DNA of 64,000 nt from Nakamurella deserti. Its GTDB lineage: Bacteria; Actinomycetota; Actinomycetes; Mycobacteriales; Nakamurellaceae. Positions 44,901 to 52,355 of this stretch are shown here, one piece after another (position 1 is the first letter of the stretch; every line of letters starts with the position of its first letter). The position numbers were made by a program, and so were the translations under genes. The stretch is taken from contig NZ_QCXS01000002.1 in NCBI RefSeq assembly GCF_003260015.1, positions 124,001 to 188,000 on the forward strand. Reading direction: 5' to 3'. The notes beneath the pieces are model-generated. The model saw only the letters and a program-made list of their open reading frames with translations, ran no database searches and was not told the DNA's origin.

Positions 44901-45868
44901 AGGAGAAGGTCGCCGGCGTCCTCGGTGCCATCCCGGCCGCCTTCGGATTCCGGGCCGGCGGGGAAGCGCACCGGGTGTACATCGAGAAGTCCGGTACTCC
45001 CCGGGTCATGGTGGCCAGCAACCCGGCCGAGGCCGGTGCGGTGCTCGCGCACTACGGCCCCGAGATCGCCGCTTTCCCGGCCACCACTCCGGCGCAGACG
45101 CAGGCCCGCAGAGTGTTGCTCGACCATGTCGACACGGCGAGGGGCCGCCTGGGCGCGGTCAACGAGATGCTCAGCGGCGGCCGCCGCGCCACCGAGCAGA
45201 AGTTGTCGATGGCGCAGTACAAGCTGGGGCAGTCGATGGGGGCGATCTTCGAGGGCGTGCACCGCCAGCGGATGAAACTCGCGGGGCAGGTGCCCGGCTA
45301 CACCACGCCCGGCGGTGAGGCCGGTGCATCCACCGGCTCGGTACGGTGTGTCGCCACCGTGACCGTGAGCTGCGGCGCGAAGGAGCGACCGTACCCGAGC
45401 TCCGGCGACCGCCCCGCCAACACCAGGGGGACCGCGGTCGACACCTCCGGAACCCCGACCCGGACAGCGCACGAGATGGACCTGGAGCACGTACTGACCG
45501 GTCGGGCCGGCGGATTCGTCATCGCGAGCGACGCGGCCACCGAGATGGCCGAGCGGAAAGCGGAATTCGTGACCCGGGCGACCGGTGACGAAGCGACGAG
45601 CACCCATGCGGAAGCGCGTCTGCTGACCCAGATCGAAGCGATGCTGGCGAAGGACCCCGCCTGGTCGAAACGGATCCGCGCGATCGAGATCAACATCTCG
45701 CACAGCCCGTGCCCGTCGTGCGTCGATCAGCTCCTGACGCTCCGGAAGAGACTCGACAACCCCGGCCTGCGGGTCAGCATCGTGCGCTGGGGCACCCGCT
45801 ACCGCCTCACCACCGACCAGGGGGTGAACGCCCTCCGGCGGAGCTACACCTCCGTCGGCGGCCCCTGA
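41966..45868 (+). CDS. Giant eCIS cargo candidate with C-terminal deaminase-like toxin domain
   Basis: A 1300-residue protein. Residues 1-60 are Ala/Arg-rich and contain LGLQRAAGN (39-47), identical to the DUF4157 neighbour. A Pro/Ala-rich region runs to about 300, a charged helical region with coiled-coil character to about 750, and amphipathic helices with several hydrophobic stretches (about 820-960) follow. The C-terminal ~180 residues look like a cytidine-deaminase fold: HAE at 1214-1216 and SPCPSC with C1249 and C1252 as the other zinc ligands. I infer a nucleic-acid or nucleotide deaminase effector; the subfamily is not assigned. No immunity gene is evident. A tape-measure role for the helical body cannot be excluded. 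Confidence 0.75.
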   Translation: MTGGSRSTPGSRAAAADALSAARRRAAPARPAAAPGGMLGLQRAAGNAAVGALLRARLMSPGDAALADIDVALRELRRDEPAIEPVETGLKAAKAAGVPVDLEGQKPPPAALAVTTTGFGPAAVAAKKPVPPPKPVPAVSPLGKAGAGKAPRGRAGGAAAAPPPRTPAVVDGPAAGFGDLRLRPPTPPPGVRPEQDPAFTAVTGSVKRVAAAARTHPPAAAKAGEAQAAAVPPAGDVAGQAKAAKADAMDAQQPGTFDKQAFVAAVKTAIEAKSPKTLKEADDYHGSGKAGEVKGAVKGLVTQGKDGQTRDIAAATAAPPDASKAVPKPVVPMAPEEPGHAPTVPAAGAVPKPAPADQTNLAAGKHQANQEMAEGEVSETQLAQSGEPQFEQALADKKEAAAHADTAPAAFRAQEKEVLAQHRTDAAAETGAGVAGMQSAKGAALAKLVADKGKTKSKDEARRAEVTGRIDQIFTATEADVKKLLDGIDPKVEAAFENGEAAARAAFERFVAAKMSAYKKDRYGGWLGGLRWAKDKLLGMPDKVNEFYTAGRELYLKQMDAVISRVADIVGNDLTAAKRRIAQGRSEIAVYVKGLPRDLQKVGAEASQAIGERFQQLESDVDAKQEAVVDTLATKYVESRKGLDERIEALQAENKGLVDKAIGAIKAVINTIRELAAMLKNVLSRVAGVVGDIIKAPVAFLGNLIAGVKGGILKFADNILDHLRKGLMSWLFGALAEGGVEIPDKLDVRGVVKLLASLFGLTWTNIRNRLVRKIGEKAMTAAEKGVAIFQIIRTEGVAGLWQMLVEKLGDIKEMILEQVRDFVVTRIITAGITWLIGLLNPAAAFIKACKLIYDVVMFFVNNAGRILKFVNTVIDSVADIVRGNVGGVVTRINDVLGQMVPILIGFLASVIGLGGIGEKIRAIVQKLQKPVNKALDLVITTGLKLAGPLIRGLAGVSGRVKAKIAAGKAWVKGKVAAGKEKVAGVLGAIPAAFGFRAGGEAHRVYIEKSGTPRVMVASNPAEAGAVLAHYGPEIAAFPATTPAQTQARRVLLDHVDTARGRLGAVNEMLSGGRRATEQKLSMAQYKLGQSMGAIFEGVHRQRMKLAGQVPGYTTPGGEAGASTGSVRCVATVTVSCGAKERPYPSSGDRPANTRGTAVDTSGTPTRTAHEMDLEHVLTGRAGGFVIASDAATEMAERKAEFVTRATGDEATSTHAEARLLTQIEAMLAKDPAWSKRIRAIEINISHSPCPSCVDQLLTLRKRLDNPGLRVSIVRWGTRYRLTTDQGVNALRRSYTSVGGP

Positions 45869-46243
45869 GACCCCGGGGCCGAAGCACCTCCGTGCGCCCC
45901 CCGCGAACCGTGCCGGAGCTCAAGCCGGTGGGCGGCGGGAGCGGCGACAGGGTCGCACCGCGCCCTCGCCGCGTCCGGGCGTGAGTCCGACGGACACAGG
46001 CGGACACCGCAGCCCGCGCCGGCGCGGTGGGTCCGTGGGGTCGACCGGCAGGACCGCGCCGCCGCCCGGTTCCACGTCCACCGACGTCCTCGTGCAGCAG
46101 ACCCGCCGGCGAGGGAGCCCGGTGCCGACGGTGCCCGATCGAGCACCCGACCCTGCCCCCGGTGGCGTCCCGCCGCACGTCTCCCGGCACCGCGAAACAG
46201 CGCAGCATTTCCGTTGTCCGGACGGATCTCTCAAGGAGGCAGC
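45869..46243 (+). other. Leader region before the sheath gene, no gene seen
   Basis: About 375 bp with no protein-like frame on either strand. Open frames here are Arg/Pro/Gly-rich and look like GC-driven noise. It probably carries the promoter and leader for the structural operon. The only clear element is the strong ribosome-binding site AAGGAGG at 46233-46239. Confidence 0.5.
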
Positions 46244-47794
46244 ATGCCGACCTACCTCTCTCCCGGCGTGTACGTCGAGGAGGTCGACTCCGGGTCCCGG
46301 CCCATCGAAGGCGTCGGCACCGCCGTCGCCGCCTTCATCGGTCTCGCCGAGGACGGCGAGTTCAACACCCCGACACTCGTGCCGAACTGGAGCGAGTACA
46401 CCCGCCACTTCGGCGGCTTCGTCGCGGGCTCGTACCTGGCCCAGTCGGTCTACGCCTACTTCCAGAACGGCGGCGGTAACTGCTATGTCGTCCGTATCGG
46501 CCAGGATCCCGCCGCCGGCCGCAACGGAGCGACCCGCTCCGCGCTGACCGCCGGCGCCCAGGCCATGCTCGGCAGCTACCGGGTCGTCGCCCTGGATGCC
46601 GGCACGCCCGACGGGTCGCTGGCGGTCGACATCCAGGGTGTCGACGGGGATGCGCCCGACGGCAGCTTCAAGCTCCTCGTCCGCCGGGGCGACCAGATCG
46701 TGGAGGAGTACGACCGGCTCACGACCGGCCGGGGCAAGTCCAACGTCGCCACCGCGGTCAACGCCGCGTCGAGCACGATCCGCATCGAGGAGACGACGAC
46801 CACCGCCGCGGCCGCCGCGCCGACCGTCGGGGCCAGCGTCACCCTGCACACCCCGCCGCCGCCCGCCGCGGTGCCGTCGCCGCGGCTGACCGCCGAGGAC
46901 TACGTCGGCGACGTCGCCGAACGCACCGGCTTCTCCGGCCTCGAGACCGTCGACACCGTCACCATGGTCTGCGTCCCGGACCTGATGAGCGCCTACCAGC
47001 AGGGCGCCATCGACCAGGACACGGTCAAGGCGGTACAGCTGGCGATGATCGCGCACTGCGAGCTGATGGGGAACCGGATCGCCATCCTGGACCCGCCGCC
47101 CGGTCTCAACGCCCAGCAGATCCGCGAGTGGCGCGTCGACAGGGCCGGCTACGACTCGAAGTTCGCGGCGCTGTACTGGCCGTGGGTCAAGGCGGCCGAC
47201 CCGGCCACCGGCACCTTCACCCACATGCCGCCGTCCGGATTCGTGGCCGGCATTTGGGGGCGCAACGACGACAGCCGCGGCGTGCACAAGGCTCCCGCCA
47301 ACGAGGTCGTCCGCGGAGCCCTGTCACTGGAGCTGCAGATCACCAAGAACGAACACGACCTGCTCAACCCGGTCGGGATCAACTGCCTGCGCAGCTTCCC
47401 CGGTCGCGGCATCCGGATCTGGGGCGCGCGCACCCTGTCGTCGGACCCGGCATGGCGGTACCTCAACGTGCGACGCTTGTTCAACTACCTCGAGGAGTCC
47501 ATCCTCAACGGCACCAGCTGGGTCGTGTTCGAGCCCAACGACGACGCCCTGTGGTCGAAGATCCGGCGGACCATCAGCGCCTTCCTGGTCAACGAGTGGC
47601 GCAAGGGTGCGCTGTTCGGGCTCACCCCCGACGAGGCGTTCTTCGTCAAGTGCGACCGCGAGACCAACCCCGCGGAGGGCATCGACGCCGGCCAGGTGGT
47701 CTGTCAGATCGGTGTCGCCCCGGTCAAACCGGCGGAGTTCGTCGTCTTCCAGCTGTCCCAGTTCTCCGGCGGCACCAGCCTCGTCGCCGAGTGA
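46244..47794 (+). CDS. eCIS contractile sheath protein
   Basis: A 516-residue phage-tail-sheath-like protein that forms the contractile outer sheath. The N-terminus YLSPGVYVEEVDSGSRPIEG and GTAVAAFIGLAEDG is typical. The conserved C-terminal sheath domain (GVHKAPANEVV; NCLRSFPGRGIRIWGARTL; RRLFNYLEESI; WVVFEPNDDALW) handles inter-subunit contacts. Residues about 115-220 are a variable insertion domain. ATG 46244 lies 4 nt after AAGGAGG, one of the best ribosome-binding sites of the window. It starts the structural run sheath-tube-baseplate. Confidence 0.95.
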   Translation: MPTYLSPGVYVEEVDSGSRPIEGVGTAVAAFIGLAEDGEFNTPTLVPNWSEYTRHFGGFVAGSYLAQSVYAYFQNGGGNCYVVRIGQDPAAGRNGATRSALTAGAQAMLGSYRVVALDAGTPDGSLAVDIQGVDGDAPDGSFKLLVRRGDQIVEEYDRLTTGRGKSNVATAVNAASSTIRIEETTTTAAAAAPTVGASVTLHTPPPPAAVPSPRLTAEDYVGDVAERTGFSGLETVDTVTMVCVPDLMSAYQQGAIDQDTVKAVQLAMIAHCELMGNRIAILDPPPGLNAQQIREWRVDRAGYDSKFAALYWPWVKAADPATGTFTHMPPSGFVAGIWGRNDDSRGVHKAPANEVVRGALSLELQITKNEHDLLNPVGINCLRSFPGRGIRIWGARTLSSDPAWRYLNVRRLFNYLEESILNGTSWVVFEPNDDALWSKIRRTISAFLVNEWRKGALFGLTPDEAFFVKCDRETNPAEGIDAGQVVCQIGVAPVKPAEFVVFQLSQFSGGTSLVAE

Positions 47795-47801
47795 CCGGTG
47801 A

Positions 47802-47825
47802 CCGGACCGGCTCCCACCGGTCCGG
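47802..47825 (+). other. Hairpin between sheath and tube genes
   Basis: Perfect 9-bp stem CCGGACCGG / CCGGTCCGG around CTCCCA, 7 nt after the sheath stop. There is no T-run. It may stabilise or partly terminate the message and so set sheath and tube levels. Confidence 0.5.
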
Positions 47826-47870
47826 CCGCACGCACCCCTTCCCGCAGGCAGCACAGAAAGGCAGCACACC

Positions 47871-48314
47871 ATGGCTTTGCCAGATCTCGACGGCTCGGTC
47901 GGTCACTCCTTCGGGCTGGAGATCGACGGGGTCCAGATCAAGTCCATCACCGAGGTCTCCGGGCTGAAGATGGAACAGGACGTCATCGAGCTCAAGCAGA
48001 ACGGGCCCGACGGCAAGTACGTCATCAAGAAGCTGCCGGGACGGTGGAAGGCCGGCGAGGTCACCCTGAGCCGCGCCCTCACCGCCGATCAGAGCTTCGA
48101 GAAGTGGGTCAAGGACTCGCAGTTCGGGAAGATGGGCGACGTCCGCAAGGGCGGCGCGATCGTGGTCTACGACTACGAGGGCAACCCGGTCAAGCGCTAC
48201 AAGCTGACCAACGCGTGGCCGAAGAGCCTCGAGATCGGTGCCCTGAAGGCCGGTGACACCAGCGTTCTCACCGAGAAGCTGATCGTCACCTACGAGCGGC
48301 TCGAAGTCGAATGA
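47871..48314 (+). CDS. eCIS inner tube protein 1
   Basis: A 147-residue Hcp/gp19-like tube protein that stacks as hexamers inside the sheath. Family marks: GHSFGLEIDGVQIKSITEV, GLKMEQDVIEL, ITLSRAL-type strand (VTLSRALTADQSFEKWV), and YKLTNAWPKSLEIGAL near the end. ATG 47871 follows AGAAAGGCAGC. Its stop overlaps the next gene (ATGATG). Expected to be among the most abundant products of the operon. Confidence 0.94.
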   Translation: MALPDLDGSVGHSFGLEIDGVQIKSITEVSGLKMEQDVIELKQNGPDGKYVIKKLPGRWKAGEVTLSRALTADQSFEKWVKDSQFGKMGDVRKGGAIVVYDYEGNPVKRYKLTNAWPKSLEIGALKAGDTSVLTEKLIVTYERLEVE

Positions 48315-48775
48315 TGCGTCGCGGTGCGCTGCTTGGGGCCCAGGACGGATCGCGCCCGGAGACGGTGGCGGCGCCGGCCGCCGCCGCCGCCCCGCCGGTG
48401 CGCGAGCAGCTGCGGACGGAGTTCCCGTTCGTGCTGCCCCGCGGGTACGTCGACGCCGCCGGCACCGTGCACCGGGACGGGGTGATGCGGCTGGCCACCG
48501 CCCGGGACGAACTCGTCCCCCTGCGCGACGACCGCGTCCGGGAGAACCCGCCCTACCTGACCGTCGTGCTGCTCGGCCGGGTGGTGACCCGGATCGGGAC
48601 CGTCGAGGACGTGCACGCCGGCATCATCGAGAACCTGTTCGCCTCCGACCTCGCCTTCCTCCAGGACCTGTACCGGCGGGTCAACCAGGAGGGCCACACG
48701 CGGGCCGCGGTCACCTGCCCGAACTGCGCCCACCCCTTCGCCGTCGACGTCGGTGGTGGGCGCCTGGGGGAATGA
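48311..48775 (+). CDS. eCIS tail-assembly-like protein with C-terminal CxxC
   Basis: A 154-residue protein in the position after the tube gene usual for actinobacterial eCIS. After a Pro/Ala-rich start it has RTEFPFVLPRGYVD, DGVMRLATARDELVPLRDD, LLGRVVTRIGTVE and ENLFASDLAFLQDLYRRVN, a pattern like phage tail-assembly chaperones. A CPNC motif near the end may bind zinc together with further ligands not identified. It overlaps the tube stop and the next start, so it is tightly coupled. Confidence 0.75.
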   Translation: MMRRGALLGAQDGSRPETVAAPAAAAAPPVREQLRTEFPFVLPRGYVDAAGTVHRDGVMRLATARDELVPLRDDRVRENPPYLTVVLLGRVVTRIGTVEDVHAGIIENLFASDLAFLQDLYRRVNQEGHTRAAVTCPNCAHPFAVDVGGGRLGE

Positions 48776-48933
48776 CGACGTACGCGCCCGACCGGCTCTA
48801 CGCCGAGGTCGCGTACATCGCCTACCACTTCCACTGGCCGCTCGACGACCTCCTCGACCTGGAGCACCCCGAGCGCCGCCGGTTCGCCGAGGAGATCGGC
48901 GCCATCAACGTCCGGATCGAGCGGGGGAGGTGA
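48772..48933 (+). CDS. DUF6760-like small eCIS protein (53 residues)
   Basis: A 53-residue protein running MTTYAPDRLYAEVAYIAYHF, then HWPLDDLLDLEHPERRR and FAEEIGAINVRIERGR. Small proteins of this look sit between the tail-assembly and Pro-rich genes in related eCIS loci. The function is unknown; it may be a structural adaptor. Its ATG overlaps the upstream TGA (ATGA), and the next gene starts 4 nt after its stop, which strongly supports it despite its length. Confidence 0.8.
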   Translation: MTTYAPDRLYAEVAYIAYHFHWPLDDLLDLEHPERRRFAEEIGAINVRIERGR

Positions 48934-48937
48934 CCAC

Positions 48938-51808
48938 GTGGGACTTTTCCGCAGCCGCGGTGCGACCCCGGCCGCCACCGGTCCGGCCACGGTCGTGCCC
49001 GCCCCGGTGCAGCGAGCGGCCTGGCGCGACCTGCCCCCGCTGCCGCCCGTCGCACCGATGCCGCCGATCGCGGCCCGCGACCCGTTCGTCCGGTCGCTGG
49101 CCACCTCCCACGATCCGAGCTTCCTGGCGCCACTCGGCCACGCCCTGGACGCCGGCGGACCGATCGGCACCGTGGGTGGACTGACGAGCGTCCCGGTGCC
49201 GCGGCACATCCCGACCGGCCCCGAGCCGGCGGTCGCGCCGGCCCGCTCGGTTTCGTCGAGCGTGCAACGGCTGGTCGCGCTGCCGCAGCTGCGCTTCGGC
49301 GCCGACCCGGCGCCGTCCGCGGCGGACGATCCGGCTCCGTCGGCCGGAACGCCCGCGCCCGCGCCGGGCGCAGCGGACGCGGACCCGGTGGCGTCGACCG
49401 GTGCGGCCGAGGCCGGGCCCGTGGCGACGCTTCCGACCGCGACGCCGCCGGTAGAGCCGGTGGACGCGTCGGAGGGTGGCCGGTCCTGGTCCGTCACCGA
49501 TTCCGTCCGGGCCGTGGCCCCCGTTCCGATGCAACGTTCCGCGGCACCGCCGGTGGCCGACCGAACGCCGGCACGTCCGTTGATCGACGCTCCCGCCGTC
49601 ACCGTGTTGCCGCTGCTCAACCTGGAACCACTGCCGCTGCCGACGGTCCCGCGGGACACGCCGGAGACATCCCTCACGCCGTCCCCGTCCGCCGGGTCGG
49701 CCGGCGCGGTGACCGTCGCGAGATCGGCGGAGGTGACGGTGCCGACCGGGCCGGCGACCGGGACCGCGGGCCCGGGTCGGGACCAGCTCGGCTCCGCGTT
49801 CGCCGACGCGCCCCTCGTGGGCCACACGCCCGTGGTGCTCCCGCCCGCCTCGACGGTCCAGCGTTCCGGCGAGCTGCCGGCAGCGGCCGAGGTGCCGCGG
49901 CCCGGTACGGGCCGGGAGGAGGTGCAGCGGTCGGGCGCGGTGCAGGAGCCGGTCGGCGGGGCCCCGCCGACGCGGACCGGCGATGCGGTGGCCGTTCCGG
50001 TGCAGCGCCGGTCGGCGCTGTCCGACCCCTCGCTGCCGGTGGCGGCGACGGATCCCCGGAGGGCGGCGGGACCGACTCCGGTGGCTCCGGGTGCGCCGCT
50101 GACCGTGGCGAGGGCGGTGGTCCCGCCGACGCCACCGACCGCGACGGTGTCGCCGTCCGCCGAATCCCCGACGGTGTCGCCCGCGGAGTTCCCGACGGTG
50201 TCGTCCTCCGCTGGATCCCCGACGGTGTCGCCGTCCACGGAGTTCCCGACGGTGTCGTCGTCCGCCGGATCCCCGACAGTGTCGTCGTCCATGGAGTTCC
50301 CGACGGTGTCGTCGTCCGCCGGATCCCCGACGGTGTCGTCGTCCAGGGAGTTCCCGACGGTGTCGTCGCCCAGCGGAGTCCCGAGAGCGACGTCATCACC
50401 GACGGTGCCGCCCGAGGCCGACGTCCCGCCCGCTGTCCCGCCCGGTCGCAGCGCCGTCGAGACCGTCCGTGGCGACTCGCCGACGGTCCTCCCCGCGGCG
50501 GCGGCGCCGCCGCAGCCGGTGGCGCCGCTCGTCGGCCTGAGCCACCTGATGCGGGCGCTCGACCGGTCCGCCGGTGGCCCGCGCCCGGAGAGCCCGCCGA
50601 ACCCGACGGCGACGGCGTGGGACCCTCCGGTTCCGGGCGCGGCCGCCCCGCCCCGTCGCGGGCTCGGCCCACCGGTCGCCCGGGTTCCCGACGTCCAGCG
50701 CACCGTCCACGAGCCGGGAACGACACCCTCTGTCCCGCAACGGGCCTCCGGCCGTGCATCGAGCACCGCGTCGACGTCCGGGCCGCCGGCGCCCTCCCGG
50801 GCCCATGGTGACGAGTTCGCCGAACGGGCCGACGTCACCCCGCCGGACCGGCCCGGCCCGGCCGCGCCGCCGCTCCCGCCGTTGTCGGCGGTGCAACGAA
50901 TCCCGGCGATGCCCGTCGCCACCGCGGCGCCGCCCGACCTCCCGTCGGTGCGGGGCAGCACGCCCGCACCGACGCCCACGACGACGGTCCCGCCCGCCTC
51001 GTCGGCACCGGGCCCGACCCCGGCACCGTCGACAGCGGCGGTGGCACCGGCCGCCGTCGGTCCGGTCGTCCGCCTCCAGCGCGTGCCGTCCGACCCGGCT
51101 TCGCCGGTGTCGCCACTCACGGTCCCACTGCTGGGTGCACACCCGCCGCTCGCGACGGCCGCCGGTGCGCCGGAGATCGTCATTCCGGACACCCCCGCCA
51201 CGCCCGTGACCTGGGCCACGGACACCGCCACCAGCGGTCCCGCCGCGGCGGTCGGGACCACCGCGATCACGGCCATCACGGCGCCACCGGTACCGCTGCA
51301 GCGGGCGACGCCCGCCACCGCCCCGGCCCCGCCGCCCGGGTCCGCTCCGCACCTCGAGACGATGTGGCACCTACCGGCTCCCGCGGCCGGGACGGCGCTG
51401 TTCCTGCAGCGGGTGGTCGCGCCGGGTGCCGCCGCGGTGGCCCGCGGGATCGCCCGCCCCGACGGACCCGCCTCCGTGGTCTTCGCGCCGCCCACAACCG
51501 ACCGTCCCACCCCGCCGCCGCCGGGGGTGTCGGTCCCGCTCGTGCAACGGGCGTCCGACGGCGCCCCGCCGGACGGACCCGCGCCGGTCGTGGCCCGCGA
51601 CGGCGCCGCACCCGAGCCCGGTGCCGCCGCCGCACCCGCCGGCGGCGCCGCCGGCGGCGGTAGCGCCGCGACCGCCGCTCCCGCGGCGCTGCCCACCGAC
51701 CTGGACGAACTCGCGCGCCGCCTCTTCGACCCGCTGACCGCGCGACTACGGGCCGAGCTGTGGCTGGATCGGGAACGCGCCGGCCTCTCGCTGGACCTCC
51801 ACCGATGA
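48938..51808 (+). CDS. Long disordered Pro/Ser/Ala-rich eCIS protein with VQR motifs
   Basis: A 956-residue protein of mostly low complexity. About a dozen (V/L/M)QR motifs are scattered through it (VQRAAWRDL, VQRLVALPQ, VQRSGELPA, LQRVVAPG), the same short motif seen in the DUF4157 tail. In the middle (50155-50395) a 54-bp tandem repeat encodes EFPTVSSSAGSPTVSSS. The only folded-looking part is the C-terminal LDELARRLFDPLTARLRAEL. Codon usage and position inside the operon support it being real. Its role is unknown; a length-setting or scaffold role is possible. Confidence 0.78.
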   Translation: MGLFRSRGATPAATGPATVVPAPVQRAAWRDLPPLPPVAPMPPIAARDPFVRSLATSHDPSFLAPLGHALDAGGPIGTVGGLTSVPVPRHIPTGPEPAVAPARSVSSSVQRLVALPQLRFGADPAPSAADDPAPSAGTPAPAPGAADADPVASTGAAEAGPVATLPTATPPVEPVDASEGGRSWSVTDSVRAVAPVPMQRSAAPPVADRTPARPLIDAPAVTVLPLLNLEPLPLPTVPRDTPETSLTPSPSAGSAGAVTVARSAEVTVPTGPATGTAGPGRDQLGSAFADAPLVGHTPVVLPPASTVQRSGELPAAAEVPRPGTGREEVQRSGAVQEPVGGAPPTRTGDAVAVPVQRRSALSDPSLPVAATDPRRAAGPTPVAPGAPLTVARAVVPPTPPTATVSPSAESPTVSPAEFPTVSSSAGSPTVSPSTEFPTVSSSAGSPTVSSSMEFPTVSSSAGSPTVSSSREFPTVSSPSGVPRATSSPTVPPEADVPPAVPPGRSAVETVRGDSPTVLPAAAAPPQPVAPLVGLSHLMRALDRSAGGPRPESPPNPTATAWDPPVPGAAAPPRRGLGPPVARVPDVQRTVHEPGTTPSVPQRASGRASSTASTSGPPAPSRAHGDEFAERADVTPPDRPGPAAPPLPPLSAVQRIPAMPVATAAPPDLPSVRGSTPAPTPTTTVPPASSAPGPTPAPSTAAVAPAAVGPVVRLQRVPSDPASPVSPLTVPLLGAHPPLATAAGAPEIVIPDTPATPVTWATDTATSGPAAAVGTTAITAITAPPVPLQRATPATAPAPPPGSAPHLETMWHLPAPAAGTALFLQRVVAPGAAAVARGIARPDGPASVVFAPPTTDRPTPPPPGVSVPLVQRASDGAPPDGPAPVVARDGAAPEPGAAAAPAGGAAGGGSAATAAPAALPTDLDELARRLFDPLTARLRAELWLDRERAGLSLDLHR
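50155..50395 (+). repeat. In-frame 54-bp tandem repeats in the disordered eCIS gene
   Basis: Four to five copies of an 18-codon unit encoding EFPTVSSSAGSPTVSSSx, built from two related 27-bp halves (PTVSS repeated every nine residues). The period is a multiple of three, so copy changes would keep the frame. Confidence 0.85.
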
Positions 51809-51884
51809 ACCCGCCCCGCGCTTGTGCGGGAGCGGCCCGCACCGCCCACCAACCGACCGCTCACACCGACCTCGGGAGCACCCC

Positions 51885-52352
51885 ATGACCACACCGGCCC
51901 TGCGGCCCGAGGACGACGATCCGGCCGTGGGCGTGTGTTTCGTCGTCAGCATCGACACCGCCGACGAGGTCGTGCCGCTCGGCGTCTTCAACTCCTGCGA
52001 GGGCCTGGGCATCGAGATCGTGATGGAGACCCGCGAGGAGGGCGGCAACAACGCGATGGTCTGGCAGCTGCCGACGCGCATCAAGTACTCCAACGTCAAG
52101 CTGTCCCGGCCGATCGGACCCGACAGCGCCAAGCTCACGACCTGGTTCAGCGGCATGGTCAACGGCGTCACCCCCCAGACCGCCGTCATCCAGGCCCGCA
52201 CGATGAAGGGCCGGGTCGTCACCGAGTGGTCGCTGTTCGGGGTGATCCCGGTGCGCTGGACCGGACCGAGCATGAACTTCGACTCGCCCAAGGCCGCCAC
52301 CGAGACCCTCGAGATCGCCCACCACGGCATCACCGCCAAGGCCGGGAGCTGA
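51885..52352 (+). CDS. eCIS tube protein 2 (Pvc5-like tube initiator)
   Basis: A 155-residue second Hcp-like tube protein. It shows VGVCFVVSIDTADEVVPLGV, CEGLGIEIVMETREEGGNN, IKYSNVKLSRPI and ETLEIAHHGI, the usual split-barrel pattern. In studied particles such a paralogue forms the tube layers next to the baseplate. ATG 51885 has GGGAG upstream; a longer frame exists but lacks homology. It sits 3 nt before the LysM gene. Confidence 0.92.
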   Translation: MTTPALRPEDDDPAVGVCFVVSIDTADEVVPLGVFNSCEGLGIEIVMETREEGGNNAMVWQLPTRIKYSNVKLSRPIGPDSAKLTTWFSGMVNGVTPQTAVIQARTMKGRVVTEWSLFGVIPVRWTGPSMNFDSPKAATETLEIAHHGITAKAGS

Positions 52353-52355
52353 GCC

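Noticed and set aside
45981-46547. Plus-strand frame overlapping the sheath start
   Set aside because: Arg/Pro/Ser-rich and out of frame with the clear sheath gene.
48553-51894. 1113-codon minus-strand frame opposite the disordered eCIS gene
   Set aside because: Both strands are low complexity here, but the plus frame has a coupled start, eCIS-like C-terminus and operon context; the minus frame crosses several real genes.
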